Positions 1-5,132 of a stretch of DNA of 5,132 bases are shown here, one piece after another. The translations under genes were made by a program, and so were the position numbers. Source of the stretch: Caryophanales bacterium UBA5732. Its GTDB lineage: Bacteria; Bacillota_I; Bacilli_A; Izemoplasmatales; Hujiaoplasmataceae. How positions within the stretch are numbered: the stretch's first letter is position 1; every line of letters starts with the position of its first letter. Below the pieces are notes generated by a model. It did no database searches. It had not been told where the DNA came from and saw only the letters and a list, made by a program, of their open reading frames with translations. Where the stretch lies: positions 1-5,132 of the forward strand of contig DIGC01000031.1 of the NCBI GenBank assembly GCA_002419445.1, in the 5' to 3' direction.

Positions 1-465
1 TCTAGATTGCTTGCTTCCAAACTAGCCGTGTATCTACCTCTGATTCTTGCAATGGCTGGTAATACCGGTACCCAAAGTTTAGCAGTTATGATTAGGTACT
101 TATCAAAAAATACTGAACTAGATCAAGAAAGAATTAAAAGTCATATTTTAAGAGAAGTTAGAACCGGTTTGTTTCAGGGTTTAATCATTGCCGTGTTAAT
201 CTTGGCGATGATAAACACTACCAATATGATAATTTATCGCGAGATAAATACACCAAACCTTATATATTCAATAGTTACTGCAGGTTCTATCTTTATTGCC
301 CTCATGATTTCCACGACGCTTGGAGCCTTGATTCCTTTGTTAATGACAAAGTTAAAAATTGACCCAGCAGTAGCTTCAGGACCATTTATTACGACAATTT
401 CCGATATTATCACTTTATCAATTTACTATTCAATAAGTTTGTTAATCTTATTGCCATTATATTAA
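1..465 (+). CDS. mgtE: MgtE-family magnesium transporter, C-terminal part (5' truncated by window edge)
   Basis: This is the last 154 residues of an MgtE-type Mg2+ channel/transporter, a homodimeric inner-membrane protein that imports magnesium. The reading frame is open to base 1. The TTG at base 7 is therefore unlikely to be the true start; the cytosolic N and CBS domains and the first membrane helix or helices should lie upstream. What is visible is the membrane domain. It includes a helix ending in the family signature AMAGNTGTQSLAV (bases about 49-87), the amphipathic REVRTGLFQG link, two more hydrophobic helices, and the highly conserved IDPAVASGPFITTISDI stretch. The aspartate at bases 403-405 matches the pore aspartate that binds Mg2+ in Thermus MgtE. 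The protein ends in a hydrophobic tail and TAA. The next gene starts 17 bases later with its own strong ribosome site, so co-transcription is likely but not proven. Identification is firm; only the missing N-terminal half is unknown. Confidence 0.93.
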   Translation, partial: SRLLASKLAVYLPLILAMAGNTGTQSLAVMIRYLSKNTELDQERIKSHILREVRTGLFQGLIIAVLILAMINTTNMIIYREINTPNLIYSIVTAGSIFIALMISTTLGALIPLLMTKLKIDPAVASGPFITTISDIITLSIYYSISLLILLPLY

Positions 466-467
466 TT

Positions 468-473
468 AGGAGG
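468..473 (+). promoter_or_regulatory. Shine-Dalgarno site of yhbY
   Basis: A perfect AGGAGG lies 9 bases before the ATG at 483, just after the mgtE stop. It is the strongest ribosome site in the window. It fixes the yhbY start and suggests that yhbY is well translated independently of mgtE. Confidence 0.85.
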
Positions 474-482
474 ATTTATTAA

Positions 483-773
483 ATGAATTTTACAGGAAAA
501 CAAAAAGCGAATCTAAGAAGATTAGCTAACGAAAGACCGATAATGTTTCAAATAGGTCAAGGTGGAATTACAGATACGATTATTAACAATATCTTGGATA
601 ATCTTCATAAAAATGAAGTTGGTAGAATTTCTGTGCTTAAATCTTGTCCGGAAGATATCAATGATGTCATCAGAATTCTCGGCGAACGTGACATCTATGT
701 AATCTACCGTATTGGAAGAGTCTTATTGCTTTTTAAACAAAATTTAGAATTGAAGAATAGGATTGTTTTATGA
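483..773 (+). CDS. yhbY: YhbY/YqeI-like CRM-domain RNA-binding protein
   Basis: A 96-residue protein that is almost entirely one CRM domain, the KH-like fold found in bacterial YhbY and plant organelle splicing factors. E. coli YhbY associates with pre-50S ribosomal particles, so a cytosolic role in large-subunit assembly is the expected function. The sequence shows the family start (TGKQKANLRRLA, residues 4-15), then MFQIGQGGI (21-29) carrying the GxxG-type RNA-contact loop. In Bacillus YqeI that loop reads GKGG; here the lysine is glutamine. Next come NEVGRISVLKSC and a C-terminal strand ending IGRVLLLF. Length equals the family norm (about 97). The start is set by the AGGAGG at 468-473. 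Its TGA overlaps the surE ATG by four bases (ATGA), which indicates translational coupling. In Bacillus this gene precedes nadD; here it precedes surE, so the neighbourhood is rearranged. Confidence 0.93.
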   Translation: MNFTGKQKANLRRLANERPIMFQIGQGGITDTIINNILDNLHKNEVGRISVLKSCPEDINDVIRILGERDIYVIYRIGRVLLLFKQNLELKNRIVL

Positions 774-1504
774 TGAAAATTTTACTAACTAATGATGACG
801 GATATAACAGCGAGGGAATAACCTTACTGCTAGAAGAATTAAAAAATTATGGTCAAGTGCTTCTAGTTGCGCCTCACCATCATATGTCAGGGGCTTCGGT
901 TTCTAGAGTCTTTTGGACTAAAGTCAAAGTACACAAACATCAAGAAGATATCTATTCAATTGAAGGCACTCCCGCAGACGCTGTTTCTTTAGCTTTGCAC
1001 GGTTTGAATTTTCGACCAGATGTCGTTGTTTCCGGAATTAATAACGGATTGAATGTTGGTGCTGATACAGTTTATTCCGGGACAGTCGGTGCTTGTATGG
1101 AGGCTTTAAAGGCTAAAGTTCCTGCAATCGCTTTGTCGGTTGACTTTGATCATTTTAAACAAGTGAGCAAAGACTTAAAAAAGGTCTTAGATTATATTTT
1201 TAATAACGATTTAATTTCCAACCGCTATTTATTAAATGTAAATTTCGTTGCGAAAAGCTTTAACAAATCCAAAGGAATCATGATTACGGATTTAGGTTTC
1301 CGCCCAACAGAACACTATTATGTTTCTGATGGCGATCATTATACGACTAAGCGAAATTTTTCTAAATTTGAATTTTTACCTGAAACCGATCTGTACGCTG
1401 TTAATAATGGCTATATTTCAATCACACCATTAAAATTCGCAAATCAAACGGAACTTGGCCTCAAAGAATTAAGAAAAAAGGTGAGTCAAATTGAACAAAA
1501 ATAG
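770..1504 (+). CDS. surE: 5'/3'-nucleotidase SurE
   Basis: A 244-residue SurE-family metal-dependent phosphatase that removes phosphate from nucleoside 5'- and 3'-monophosphates in the cytosol; some homologues also cut short polyphosphate. Family length is about 250, so it is complete. All four metal-site residues can be placed by alignment with E. coli SurE: D9 and D10 in LLTNDDG, S40 in HHHMSGAS, and N91 in VSGINNGLNVG. The conserved GTPAD (66-70), VYSGTVGACMEAL (101-113) and C-terminal YISITPL motifs are also present. Two ATG codons lie in tandem at 770 and 773. The second would give the usual MKILLTNDDG start; the first creates the 4-base overlap with yhbY. An AGGA at 759-762 serves either. 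The last 14 bases overlap a downstream small ORF. SurE is unusual in this neighbourhood: Bacillus-type genomes normally have ylmD/pgeF before the yggS homologue. Confidence 0.95.
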   Translation: MMKILLTNDDGYNSEGITLLLEELKNYGQVLLVAPHHHMSGASVSRVFWTKVKVHKHQEDIYSIEGTPADAVSLALHGLNFRPDVVVSGINNGLNVGADTVYSGTVGACMEALKAKVPAIALSVDFDHFKQVSKDLKKVLDYIFNNDLISNRYLLNVNFVAKSFNKSKGIMITDLGFRPTEHYYVSDGDHYTTKRNFSKFEFLPETDLYAVNNGYISITPLKFANQTELGLKELRKKVSQIEQK

Positions 1505-1661
1505 TGTTGTCTTTTTGTCGATATATTTCTTAAATTTTATCATTGTTTTGCTATTGATTGGATTTGTAATTGATAGCACATTGATTAAAATACTTTTTGG
1601 TATTTATTTAATGGCATTTTCGACGATATTTTCTTTTCTAAGTAGAAAAAAGGGAAGGTGA
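1491..1661 (+). CDS. Small two-helix membrane protein, 56 aa, TTG start
   Basis: I do not recognise this protein. The frame runs TTG-AAC-AAA through to TGA and encodes 56 residues. There is a short MNKNSV head, a hydrophobic helix (about residues 7-26), a short turn around VIDST, a second hydrophobic helix (about 30-49), and a basic tail SRKKGR. By the positive-inside rule the basic tail and the lysine near the N-terminus would face the cytosol, giving a hairpin with both ends inside. An in-frame TGA at 1482-1484 bars any earlier start. The sequence AGGTGAG (1479-1485) sits 5 bases before the TTG, inside surE, and supports this start. It overlaps surE by 14 bases and its stop codon lies inside the yggS ribosome site, so it fills what would otherwise be a 167-base gap in a packed operon. 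That packing and the ribosome site argue that it is real. Function is unknown; it may simply be a poorly conserved membrane peptide. Confidence 0.7.
   Translation: MNKNSVVFLSIYFLNFIIVLLLIGFVIDSTLIKILFGIYLMAFSTIFSFLSRKKGR
1654..1661 (+). promoter_or_regulatory. Shine-Dalgarno site of yggS
   Basis: GAAGGTGA lies 10 bases before the ATG at 1672. The last three bases are the stop codon of the upstream small ORF. A ribosome ending there would be positioned to restart on yggS, which suggests translational coupling. Confidence 0.6.
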
Positions 1662-1671
1662 ATTAAAAAAG

Positions 1672-2313
1672 ATGATTAATCAAGAGATTTTGCCAAATTT
1701 ATTAGAAGAAACGCAAAATTTTACAATCGTAGCTGCTACTAAATATGGAAATGAGTTTGATGTCAAAACGCTTTATGATTTTGGTATTAAAAATATTGGT
1801 GAAAATCGCGTAAATGCTTTTTTGGAAAAGTATGACCTTTTGCATGATTTAGATATTACTTGGCATTTCATCGGTCATCTTCAATCCAAGAAAGTCAAAT
1901 CTGTGATTAATAAAATTGATTATTTGCATTCCTTGGATAGAATGTCATTGGTCGAAGAAATTCAAAAGCATCGTTTGTTGCCTTTGAATTGCTTTATCGA
2001 AGTCAATATTTCTGAAGAAGAAAATAAAGAAGGATTAGACTTAAAAGAAGTTATAACTTTCTATCAAAAAATAGCTAATTATGATAAAATAAGAATAGTC
2101 GGATTAATGGGAATGGCTACCCTAACCGATGATTTAACCTTAATTCGTAAGCAATTTCAAAGATTAGTGGATTTAAAAGCGCAAATAAACGAAATTGCTG
2201 AAGAAAAAATTTCATATTTGTCAATGGGTATGAGTAATGATTATTTAATTGCTATGGAATTAGGAGCTACCCACTTGCGTTTAGGTTCAATACTTTTTAG
2301 AAAAGAGGAATAA
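1672..2313 (+). CDS. yggS: YggS/YlmE/PROSC-family PLP-binding homeostasis protein
   Basis: A cytosolic pyridoxal-5'-phosphate binding protein of the alanine-racemase-like TIM-barrel fold (YggS in E. coli, YlmE in Bacillus, PLPBP in humans). It has no established enzyme activity and is thought to buffer PLP and keep amino-acid and B6 pools balanced. Family landmarks are all visible: the PLP lysine K24 in VAATKYG, GENRVNAF (about residues 43-50), the signature WHFIGHLQSKKVK (about 64-76), GLMGMATLTDD, and the phosphate-binding end MGMSNDYLIAMELGATHLRLGS. At 213 residues it is slightly shorter than the usual 225-235. The shortening is at the N-terminus, before the PLP lysine (often near residue 35), and at the C-terminus. 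The ATG follows a good ribosome site. sepF begins one base after its TAA, the same yggS-sepF order as in Bacillus and Streptococcus division clusters. Confidence 0.94.
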   Translation: MINQEILPNLLEETQNFTIVAATKYGNEFDVKTLYDFGIKNIGENRVNAFLEKYDLLHDLDITWHFIGHLQSKKVKSVINKIDYLHSLDRMSLVEEIQKHRLLPLNCFIEVNISEEENKEGLDLKEVITFYQKIANYDKIRIVGLMGMATLTDDLTLIRKQFQRLVDLKAQINEIAEEKISYLSMGMSNDYLIAMELGATHLRLGSILFRKEE

Positions 2314-2314
2314 C

Positions 2315-2629
2315 ATGAGTATATTTGGAAAAAATAAAGTAACACCGACTAATGTTGATTTTGAAGATTTAACTTTTGTCAAAGTTAACGACAATAAGGA
2401 TGTCTATAAATACGCTGAGGTTATCATGCATAGAATGCCGATTGTACTTAATTTTACTGATTGCTTAATCTCTGAAGCTAATGAAGTTTTAATGTTTTTA
2501 ACAGGCGTATTATATGCTTGTGACGGCGAAATTGTAAAAATCCAAGACAAAATATATTTAATGGCGCAAAAATCTGATTTACTAGGTCCGACGTTAATGC
2601 GTTTCGTTAATGATTATAGAAAGCAATGA
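2315..2629 (+). CDS. sepF: Cell division protein SepF (short form)
   Basis: SepF polymerises into rings, binds the FtsZ C-terminal tail and tethers the Z-ring to the membrane at the division site. The globular SepF/DUF552 domain is recognisable over about residues 18-102. It shows DVYKYAEVIMHRMPIVLNFTD (matching the YSEAQEIADHLKNRRAIVVNL region of the Bacillus protein), then EVLMFLTGVLYACDGEIVKIQDKIYLMA (matching DFLSGTVYAIGGDIQRIGSDIFLC). The protein has only 104 residues against about 150 in Bacillus. The difference is nearly all at the N-terminus: the amphipathic membrane helix is reduced to MSIFGKNK and the long acidic linker is absent. The ATG lies one base after the yggS stop with AGAGGA at 2304-2309 as ribosome site. 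No earlier start is suggested by the spacing, so the short head appears genuine. Position between yggS and yggT strongly supports the call. Confidence 0.9.
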   Translation: MSIFGKNKVTPTNVDFEDLTFVKVNDNKDVYKYAEVIMHRMPIVLNFTDCLISEANEVLMFLTGVLYACDGEIVKIQDKIYLMAQKSDLLGPTLMRFVNDYRKQ

Positions 2630-2636
2630 TTAGATT

Positions 2637-2882
2637 ATGTTAATATTTTTAACCATTGCTTATTATGCATTACTGGTTTATTTTTACATTATGGTAATTT
2701 ACATCTTGCTAAGTTGGACTCCTATTAAAAATACTAGATTTTATTATTTACTTGATAAAATCGTTAATCCTTATTTGAGGATTTTCAGTGGTTGGATTGT
2801 CATTTCTAACATTGACTTTACACCAATGTTAGGTTTATTATTATATCAGTTTGTCTTAAGTGTGATTGCTAGAGCAATTTAA
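2637..2882 (+). CDS. yggT: YggT/YlmG-family small membrane protein
   Basis: An 81-residue integral membrane protein of the YggT (YlmG) family, whose members sit beside sepF in Gram-positive genomes. The molecular role is not settled; chloroplast and cyanobacterial homologues affect nucleoid or membrane organisation. There is a hydrophobic N-terminal helix (about residues 2-26) ending in the signature YILLSWTP, then a cytosolic-looking loop with LLDKIVNPYLRIF (matching the LCEPFL..FR motif), then IDFTPMLGLLLYQFVLSVIARAI as second helix, where (D)(F/L)(S/T)P is the family mark. Length fits the family. An in-frame TAG at 2631 excludes an earlier start. The ribosome site is poor (AGAAAG at 2618-2623), and the ATG lies only 7 bases after the sepF stop, so translation probably depends on ribosomes arriving from sepF. 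Confidence 0.9.
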   Translation: MLIFLTIAYYALLVYFYIMVIYILLSWTPIKNTRFYYLLDKIVNPYLRIFSGWIVISNIDFTPMLGLLLYQFVLSVIARAI

Positions 2883-2893
2883 GTAATAAATAC

Positions 2894-2922
2894 TTGAAAA
2901 AAGCTTAGAAATTGTGTATAAT
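2894..2922 (+). promoter_or_regulatory. Sigma-A promoter of the T-box/ileS unit
   Basis: TTGAAA (2894-2899) and a perfect TATAAT (2917-2922) are separated by 17 bases, close to the housekeeping consensus. Transcription should start near 2928-2931, just before stem I of the T-box. The -35 box begins 11 bases after the yggT stop with no terminator between them, so ileS may also receive read-through from the upstream operon, still filtered by the T-box. Confidence 0.85.
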
Positions 2923-2931
2923 CTTAAGAGA

Positions 2932-3039
2932 TAATCGATGATTAGGACAACATTATAAATAATTTCCTTTTTAGAGAGCTTGTGAAAGTGGTGAAAGCAA
3001 GTAAGAATTATTTTATAATTATCACCTAAGAGAGAATTA
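2932..3039 (+). other. T-box stem I with kink-turn, specifier loop and distal domain
   Basis: Hand-folded helices are as follows. A basal helix pairs TAATC (2932-2936) with GAATTA (3034-3039) with one A bulged. A kink-turn-like internal loop has GATGA on the 5' side (2937-2941) and GAGA on the 3' side (3030-3033). Next come TTAGG/CCTAA (2942-2946 with 3025-3029) and the specifier loop (2947-2951 opposite 3020-3024). A long AT helix pairs 2952-2964 with 3006-3019 (T3012 unpaired). The distal part has AGAGAG (2973-2978), the helix CTTGT/GCAAG (2979-2983 with 2997-3001) and a GTGGTGAAA apical region that matches the usual distal-loop motif. All expected stem I parts are present. Confidence 0.85.
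3021..3023 (+). promoter_or_regulatory. T-box specifier codon ATC (isoleucine)
   Basis: ATC lies on the 3' side of the stem I specifier loop and is followed by a purine (A3024), as is typical. It would pair with the GAU anticodon of tRNA-Ile, in agreement with the ileS gene downstream. Confidence 0.85.
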
Positions 3040-3108
3040 CCGATAATGTAGGTGATTACGTAGGTCAGGCGTTAACGACATTCAAGCGCTAGTATTTTTT
3101 ACTAGAAC

Positions 3109-3137
3109 TAAGGTGGCACCGCGATAATACGTCCTTA
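3109..3137 (+). promoter_or_regulatory. T-box antiterminator
   Basis: TAAGG (3109-3113) can pair with CCTTA (3133-3137). The bulge TGGC (3114-3117) follows the 5' strand, and ACCGCG continues the conserved T-box. The 3' strand is shared with the terminator stem, so the two structures exclude each other. The TGG would pair with the CCA end of uncharged tRNA; the fourth bulge base is C. Confidence 0.85.
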
Positions 3138-3160
3138 ATTTTAGATTAAGGACTTTTTTT
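3131..3160 (+). terminator. Intrinsic terminator of the T-box (attenuator)
   Basis: GTCCTTAAT (3131-3139) pairs with ATTAAGGAC (3145-3153), a nine-base-pair stem with a five-base loop, followed directly by seven T residues (3154-3160). It ends 23 bases before the ileS ATG and stops transcription when tRNA-Ile is charged. Confidence 0.92.
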
Positions 3161-3167
3161 ATTTATA

Positions 3168-3177
3168 AGAGGGAGAG
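3168..3177 (+). promoter_or_regulatory. Shine-Dalgarno site of ileS
   Basis: AGAGGGAGAG lies about 6-10 bases before the ATG at 3184. A TTG at 3181 is in the same frame and directly adjacent, but ATG fits the spacing better and is preferred. Confidence 0.65.
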
Positions 3178-3183
3178 ATTTTG

Positions 3184-5132
3184 ATGGAAAAAAAGAATTT
3201 TAAGGATACTTTATTAATGCCTAATACCGAGTTTCCAATGCGCGGTAATTTAGGAGCTAATGAACCGACAATTCATGCACAGTGGGAAAAAATGAATCTT
3301 TATCAAAAGTTATTGGAAAAGAATAGTGGTCGACCAAGATATATTCTTCATGACGGACCGCCATATGCCAATGGCTCAATTCATGCTGGTCATGCTTTAA
3401 ACAAGATTCTTAAGGATTTTGTTTTAAGATATAAAAATATGTCTGGATTTTGCGCTCCTTATCTTCCAGGATGGGATACACACGGTTTACCGATTGAAAA
3501 TGCTTTGTCAAAAAACAAAAAAGTCAATCGTAAAGAAATTGAATTATTTGAATTCAGAGAATTATGTAGCCAATACGCATTGGAACAAATCGATATCCAA
3601 AGAGGTCAATTTAAAAGATTGGGTATTTTAGGCGAATGGGATAAACCTTACATCACCTTAAATAAAGAATATGAAGCTTCTCAAGTTAGAGTTTTCAGCG
3701 AAATGGTCAAGAAAGGTTTAATCTACAAAGGGTTAAAACCGGTTTATTGGTCACCGTCTAGCGAAACAGCTCTGGCAGAAGCGGAAATTGAGTATAAAGA
3801 TGTTATTTCTCCGTCAATCTATGTGGCAATGCCTGCAGTCGATACTTTAAATAAACTCCCTAAAAATACTTTCTTTTTAATCTGGACAACAACACCTTGG
3901 ACAATTCCAGCCAACTTAGCAATCGCTGCGGGGGCTGATATTGAGTATGTAATTATAAAACACAAGAATAACCACTATGTAGTTAGCAAGGAATTATTAC
4001 CAAAATTAAGCGATTTACTAGGTTGGCATAATCCTTCGCCAATTCAAAATATTTTTGGTTGGGAACTTGAAGGCATGACATATAAACATCCTTTATATAA
4101 CCGTATTTCGCCATTAATCATCAGTGACCACGTTACCGTTGAAGATGGTTCTGGATTAGTTCATATCGCGCCAGGGCATGGTGAAGAAGACTTTGTTGTT
4201 GGGCAAAAGTATAATCTTGAAGTTTTTTGTCCAGTTGATTCACGGGGAATAATGACTGAAGAAGCTGGAGAAAGATTTGCCGGATTGTATGTAGATGATT
4301 GCAATGAAGAAGTTATTAAAGCGCTTTTTGAAGGTGGATATCTTTTAGGTAGATTTGATTTTTCTCACTCCTATCCACATGATTGGCGTACCGCTAAACC
4401 GGTTATTTTTAGAGCTACTAGCCAATGGTTCGCCTCTATTGATAAACTAAAAGATGAAATTTTAAGAGAAATTCAAACCATAAAATGGTACCCTGCTTGG
4501 GGTGACATAAGACTTAGTAATATGATTAAAGATCGCGGAAGCTGGTGTATTTCTCGTCAACGAACTTGGGGTGTGCCAATTCCTGCTTTCTATACCGAAA
4601 AAGACACAGCGGTTTTAGAACCGGAAGTTATCGATTATGTCGCTGACATTTTCGAGCGAGAAGGTTCAAACGCTTGGTTTATCAGAGATGCTAAAGAGTT
4701 ATTACCTCCAGGCTATACTCATCCGGATTCACCAAACGGAATCTTTAGAAAAGAAACCGACATCATGGACGTTTGGTTTGATTCCGGCACCTCACATCAT
4801 GGCGCGATGAAAGATCTTGGGTATGGCTATCCAGCAGACCTTTATATTGAAGGAAGCGACCAATACCGTGGTTGGTTTAACTCTAGTTTAATTACCGGTG
4901 TAGCCACTGAAGGAAAAGCTCCATATAAAACTTTAGTTTCTCACGGTTTTGTTCTTGACGGAGAAGGACGCAAAATGTCTAAATCTGAAGGGAATGTTGT
5001 TGACCCAAATAAGATTGCCGATAGTATGGGAGCTGATATTTTCCGCTTATGGACAGCTTCGGTTGACTATCAAGCTGATGTTCGTTTGTCCGATAACTTG
5101 ATTAAACAAGTTTCAGAATCATATCGAAAAAT
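3184..5132 (+). CDS. ileS: Isoleucyl-tRNA synthetase, N-terminal and catalytic part (3' truncated by window edge)
   Basis: Class I aminoacyl-tRNA synthetase that attaches isoleucine to tRNA-Ile in the cytosol. The window holds 649 codons of an enzyme normally a little over 900 residues, with the frame open to the last base. Visible parts, in order: the bacterial head DTLLMPNTEFPMRGNL; the HIGH-type ATP motif in PYANGSIHAGHALNK, here HAGH at 67-70; GWDTHGLPIE; the CP1 editing domain with the threonine-rich TTTPWT (235-240) and HIAPGHGEEDF with the editing aspartate D336; the WCISRQRTWGVPIPAF return to the catalytic core; DVWFDSGTSHH; SDQYRGWFNSSL; and KMSKS at 597-601. The anticodon-binding and zinc-finger C-terminus lie beyond the window. 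GWDTHGLPIE and the overall layout point to the bacterial type-1 enzyme, not the eukaryote-like mupirocin-resistant type 2. Expression is governed by the T-box leader immediately upstream. No frameshift was seen on reading the frame. Confidence 0.97.
   Translation, partial: MEKKNFKDTLLMPNTEFPMRGNLGANEPTIHAQWEKMNLYQKLLEKNSGRPRYILHDGPPYANGSIHAGHALNKILKDFVLRYKNMSGFCAPYLPGWDTHGLPIENALSKNKKVNRKEIELFEFRELCSQYALEQIDIQRGQFKRLGILGEWDKPYITLNKEYEASQVRVFSEMVKKGLIYKGLKPVYWSPSSETALAEAEIEYKDVISPSIYVAMPAVDTLNKLPKNTFFLIWTTTPWTIPANLAIAAGADIEYVIIKHKNNHYVVSKELLPKLSDLLGWHNPSPIQNIFGWELEGMTYKHPLYNRISPLIISDHVTVEDGSGLVHIAPGHGEEDFVVGQKYNLEVFCPVDSRGIMTEEAGERFAGLYVDDCNEEVIKALFEGGYLLGRFDFSHSYPHDWRTAKPVIFRATSQWFASIDKLKDEILREIQTIKWYPAWGDIRLSNMIKDRGSWCISRQRTWGVPIPAFYTEKDTAVLEPEVIDYVADIFEREGSNAWFIRDAKELLPPGYTHPDSPNGIFRKETDIMDVWFDSGTSHHGAMKDLGYGYPADLYIEGSDQYRGWFNSSLITGVATEGKAPYKTLVSHGFVLDGEGRKMSKSEGNVVDPNKIADSMGADIFRLWTASVDYQADVRLSDNLIKQVSESYRK

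Larger units (their letters stand above)
2929..3160 (+). ncRNA. T-box riboswitch leader of ileS (tRNA-Ile sensing, transcriptional)
   Basis: A complete T-box leader. It reads the charging state of tRNA-Ile: uncharged tRNA pairs with the specifier in stem I and with the antiterminator bulge, which prevents the terminator and lets ileS be transcribed. Seen in order: stem I (2932-3039), a stem II region (about 3041-3088) including AATGT/ACATT (3045-3049 with 3078-3082), stem III (CTAGTA/TACTAG, 3089-3094 with 3100-3105, a five-T loop), the T-box core AAGGTGGCACCGCG (3110-3123), and an intrinsic terminator (3131-3160). The downstream gene is isoleucyl-tRNA synthetase and the specifier reads ATC, so class and specificity agree. 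One oddity is the acceptor-binding bulge TGGC, where TGGT would be expected. The exact 5' end is inferred from the promoter. The fold was drawn by hand, and the stem IIA/B pseudoknot was not resolved. Confidence 0.95.

Noticed and set aside
7..9. TTG at base 7 as a genuine start of a 152-aa protein
   Set aside because: The frame is open to base 1 and the product begins in the middle of the MgtE membrane domain. The real start must be upstream of the window.
1551..1610. A promoter inside the small ORF driving yggS-sepF-yggT
   Set aside because: TTGATT-like hexamers occur, but no good -10 box lies at 16-18 bases. In AT-rich DNA such matches are expected by chance.
3013..3019. A second TATAAT (TTATAAT) as an internal promoter
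   Set aside because: It forms one strand of the long AT helix of stem I and no -35 element lies at a suitable distance, so the structural role explains it.
3070..3077. CGTTAACG palindrome as a protein operator
   Set aside because: It lies in the stem II region of the T-box RNA and is short. A role in RNA folding or chance is more likely than a DNA operator.
3382..3393. HAGH instead of HIGH in IleS as a sign of an inactive or resistant enzyme
   Set aside because: The second position of this motif varies in bacterial isoleucyl-tRNA synthetases (Bacillus has HMGH) and both histidines and the glycine are kept, so normal activity is expected.
1..5132. Mobile elements, CRISPR arrays, tRNA or rRNA genes, minus-strand genes
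   Set aside because: Reading through both strands I saw no spaced direct repeats, terminal inverted repeats, transposase motifs, tRNA cloverleaf or long minus-strand frame with recognisable content.

Overview
The window reads as part of an AT-rich, low-GC Gram-positive genome (Firmicutes/Bacillota, or a relative on the Mollicutes side). All gene starts and stops lie on the + strand and the genes are tightly packed. TGA is used as a stop (yhbY, the small ORF, sepF), so this is not a code-4 Mycoplasma. A T-box riboswitch and the yggS-sepF-yggT-ileS order, familiar from the end of the Bacillus division cluster, support this placement. The species cannot be told from the sequence alone.

Layout. 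Bases 1-465 hold the C-terminal transmembrane part of an MgtE magnesium transporter, cut by the window edge. An almost gapless run follows: yhbY (CRM-domain ribosome-assembly factor), surE (5'-nucleotidase, 4-base overlap with yhbY), an unannotated 56-residue two-helix membrane protein that starts at TTG inside the end of surE, yggS (PLP-binding homeostasis protein), sepF (division protein) and yggT (small membrane protein). Gaps in this run range from overlaps to 17 bases, which suggests one polycistronic message and translational coupling. No promoter or terminator is convincing inside it.

Bases 2883-3183 contain no gene but are fully used. A near-consensus sigma-A promoter (TTGAAA, 17-base spacer, TATAAT) drives a complete T-box leader. 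The leader has stem I with a kink-turn, an ATC (isoleucine) specifier, a distal domain, a stem II region, a stem III hairpin, a T-box antiterminator and an intrinsic terminator. It controls ileS (3184 to window end), whose catalytic, editing and KMSKS parts are present while the C-terminal anticodon-binding part lies outside.

This is mostly a conserved housekeeping region and I see no defence, mobile or CRISPR system. The points worth a second look are: the missing ylmH and divIVA between yggT and ileS; surE and a new small membrane ORF upstream of yggS; a short SepF with little of the usual N-terminal membrane anchor and linker; and a T-box acceptor bulge that reads TGGC where an isoleucine tRNA ending A-CCA would predict TGGT.
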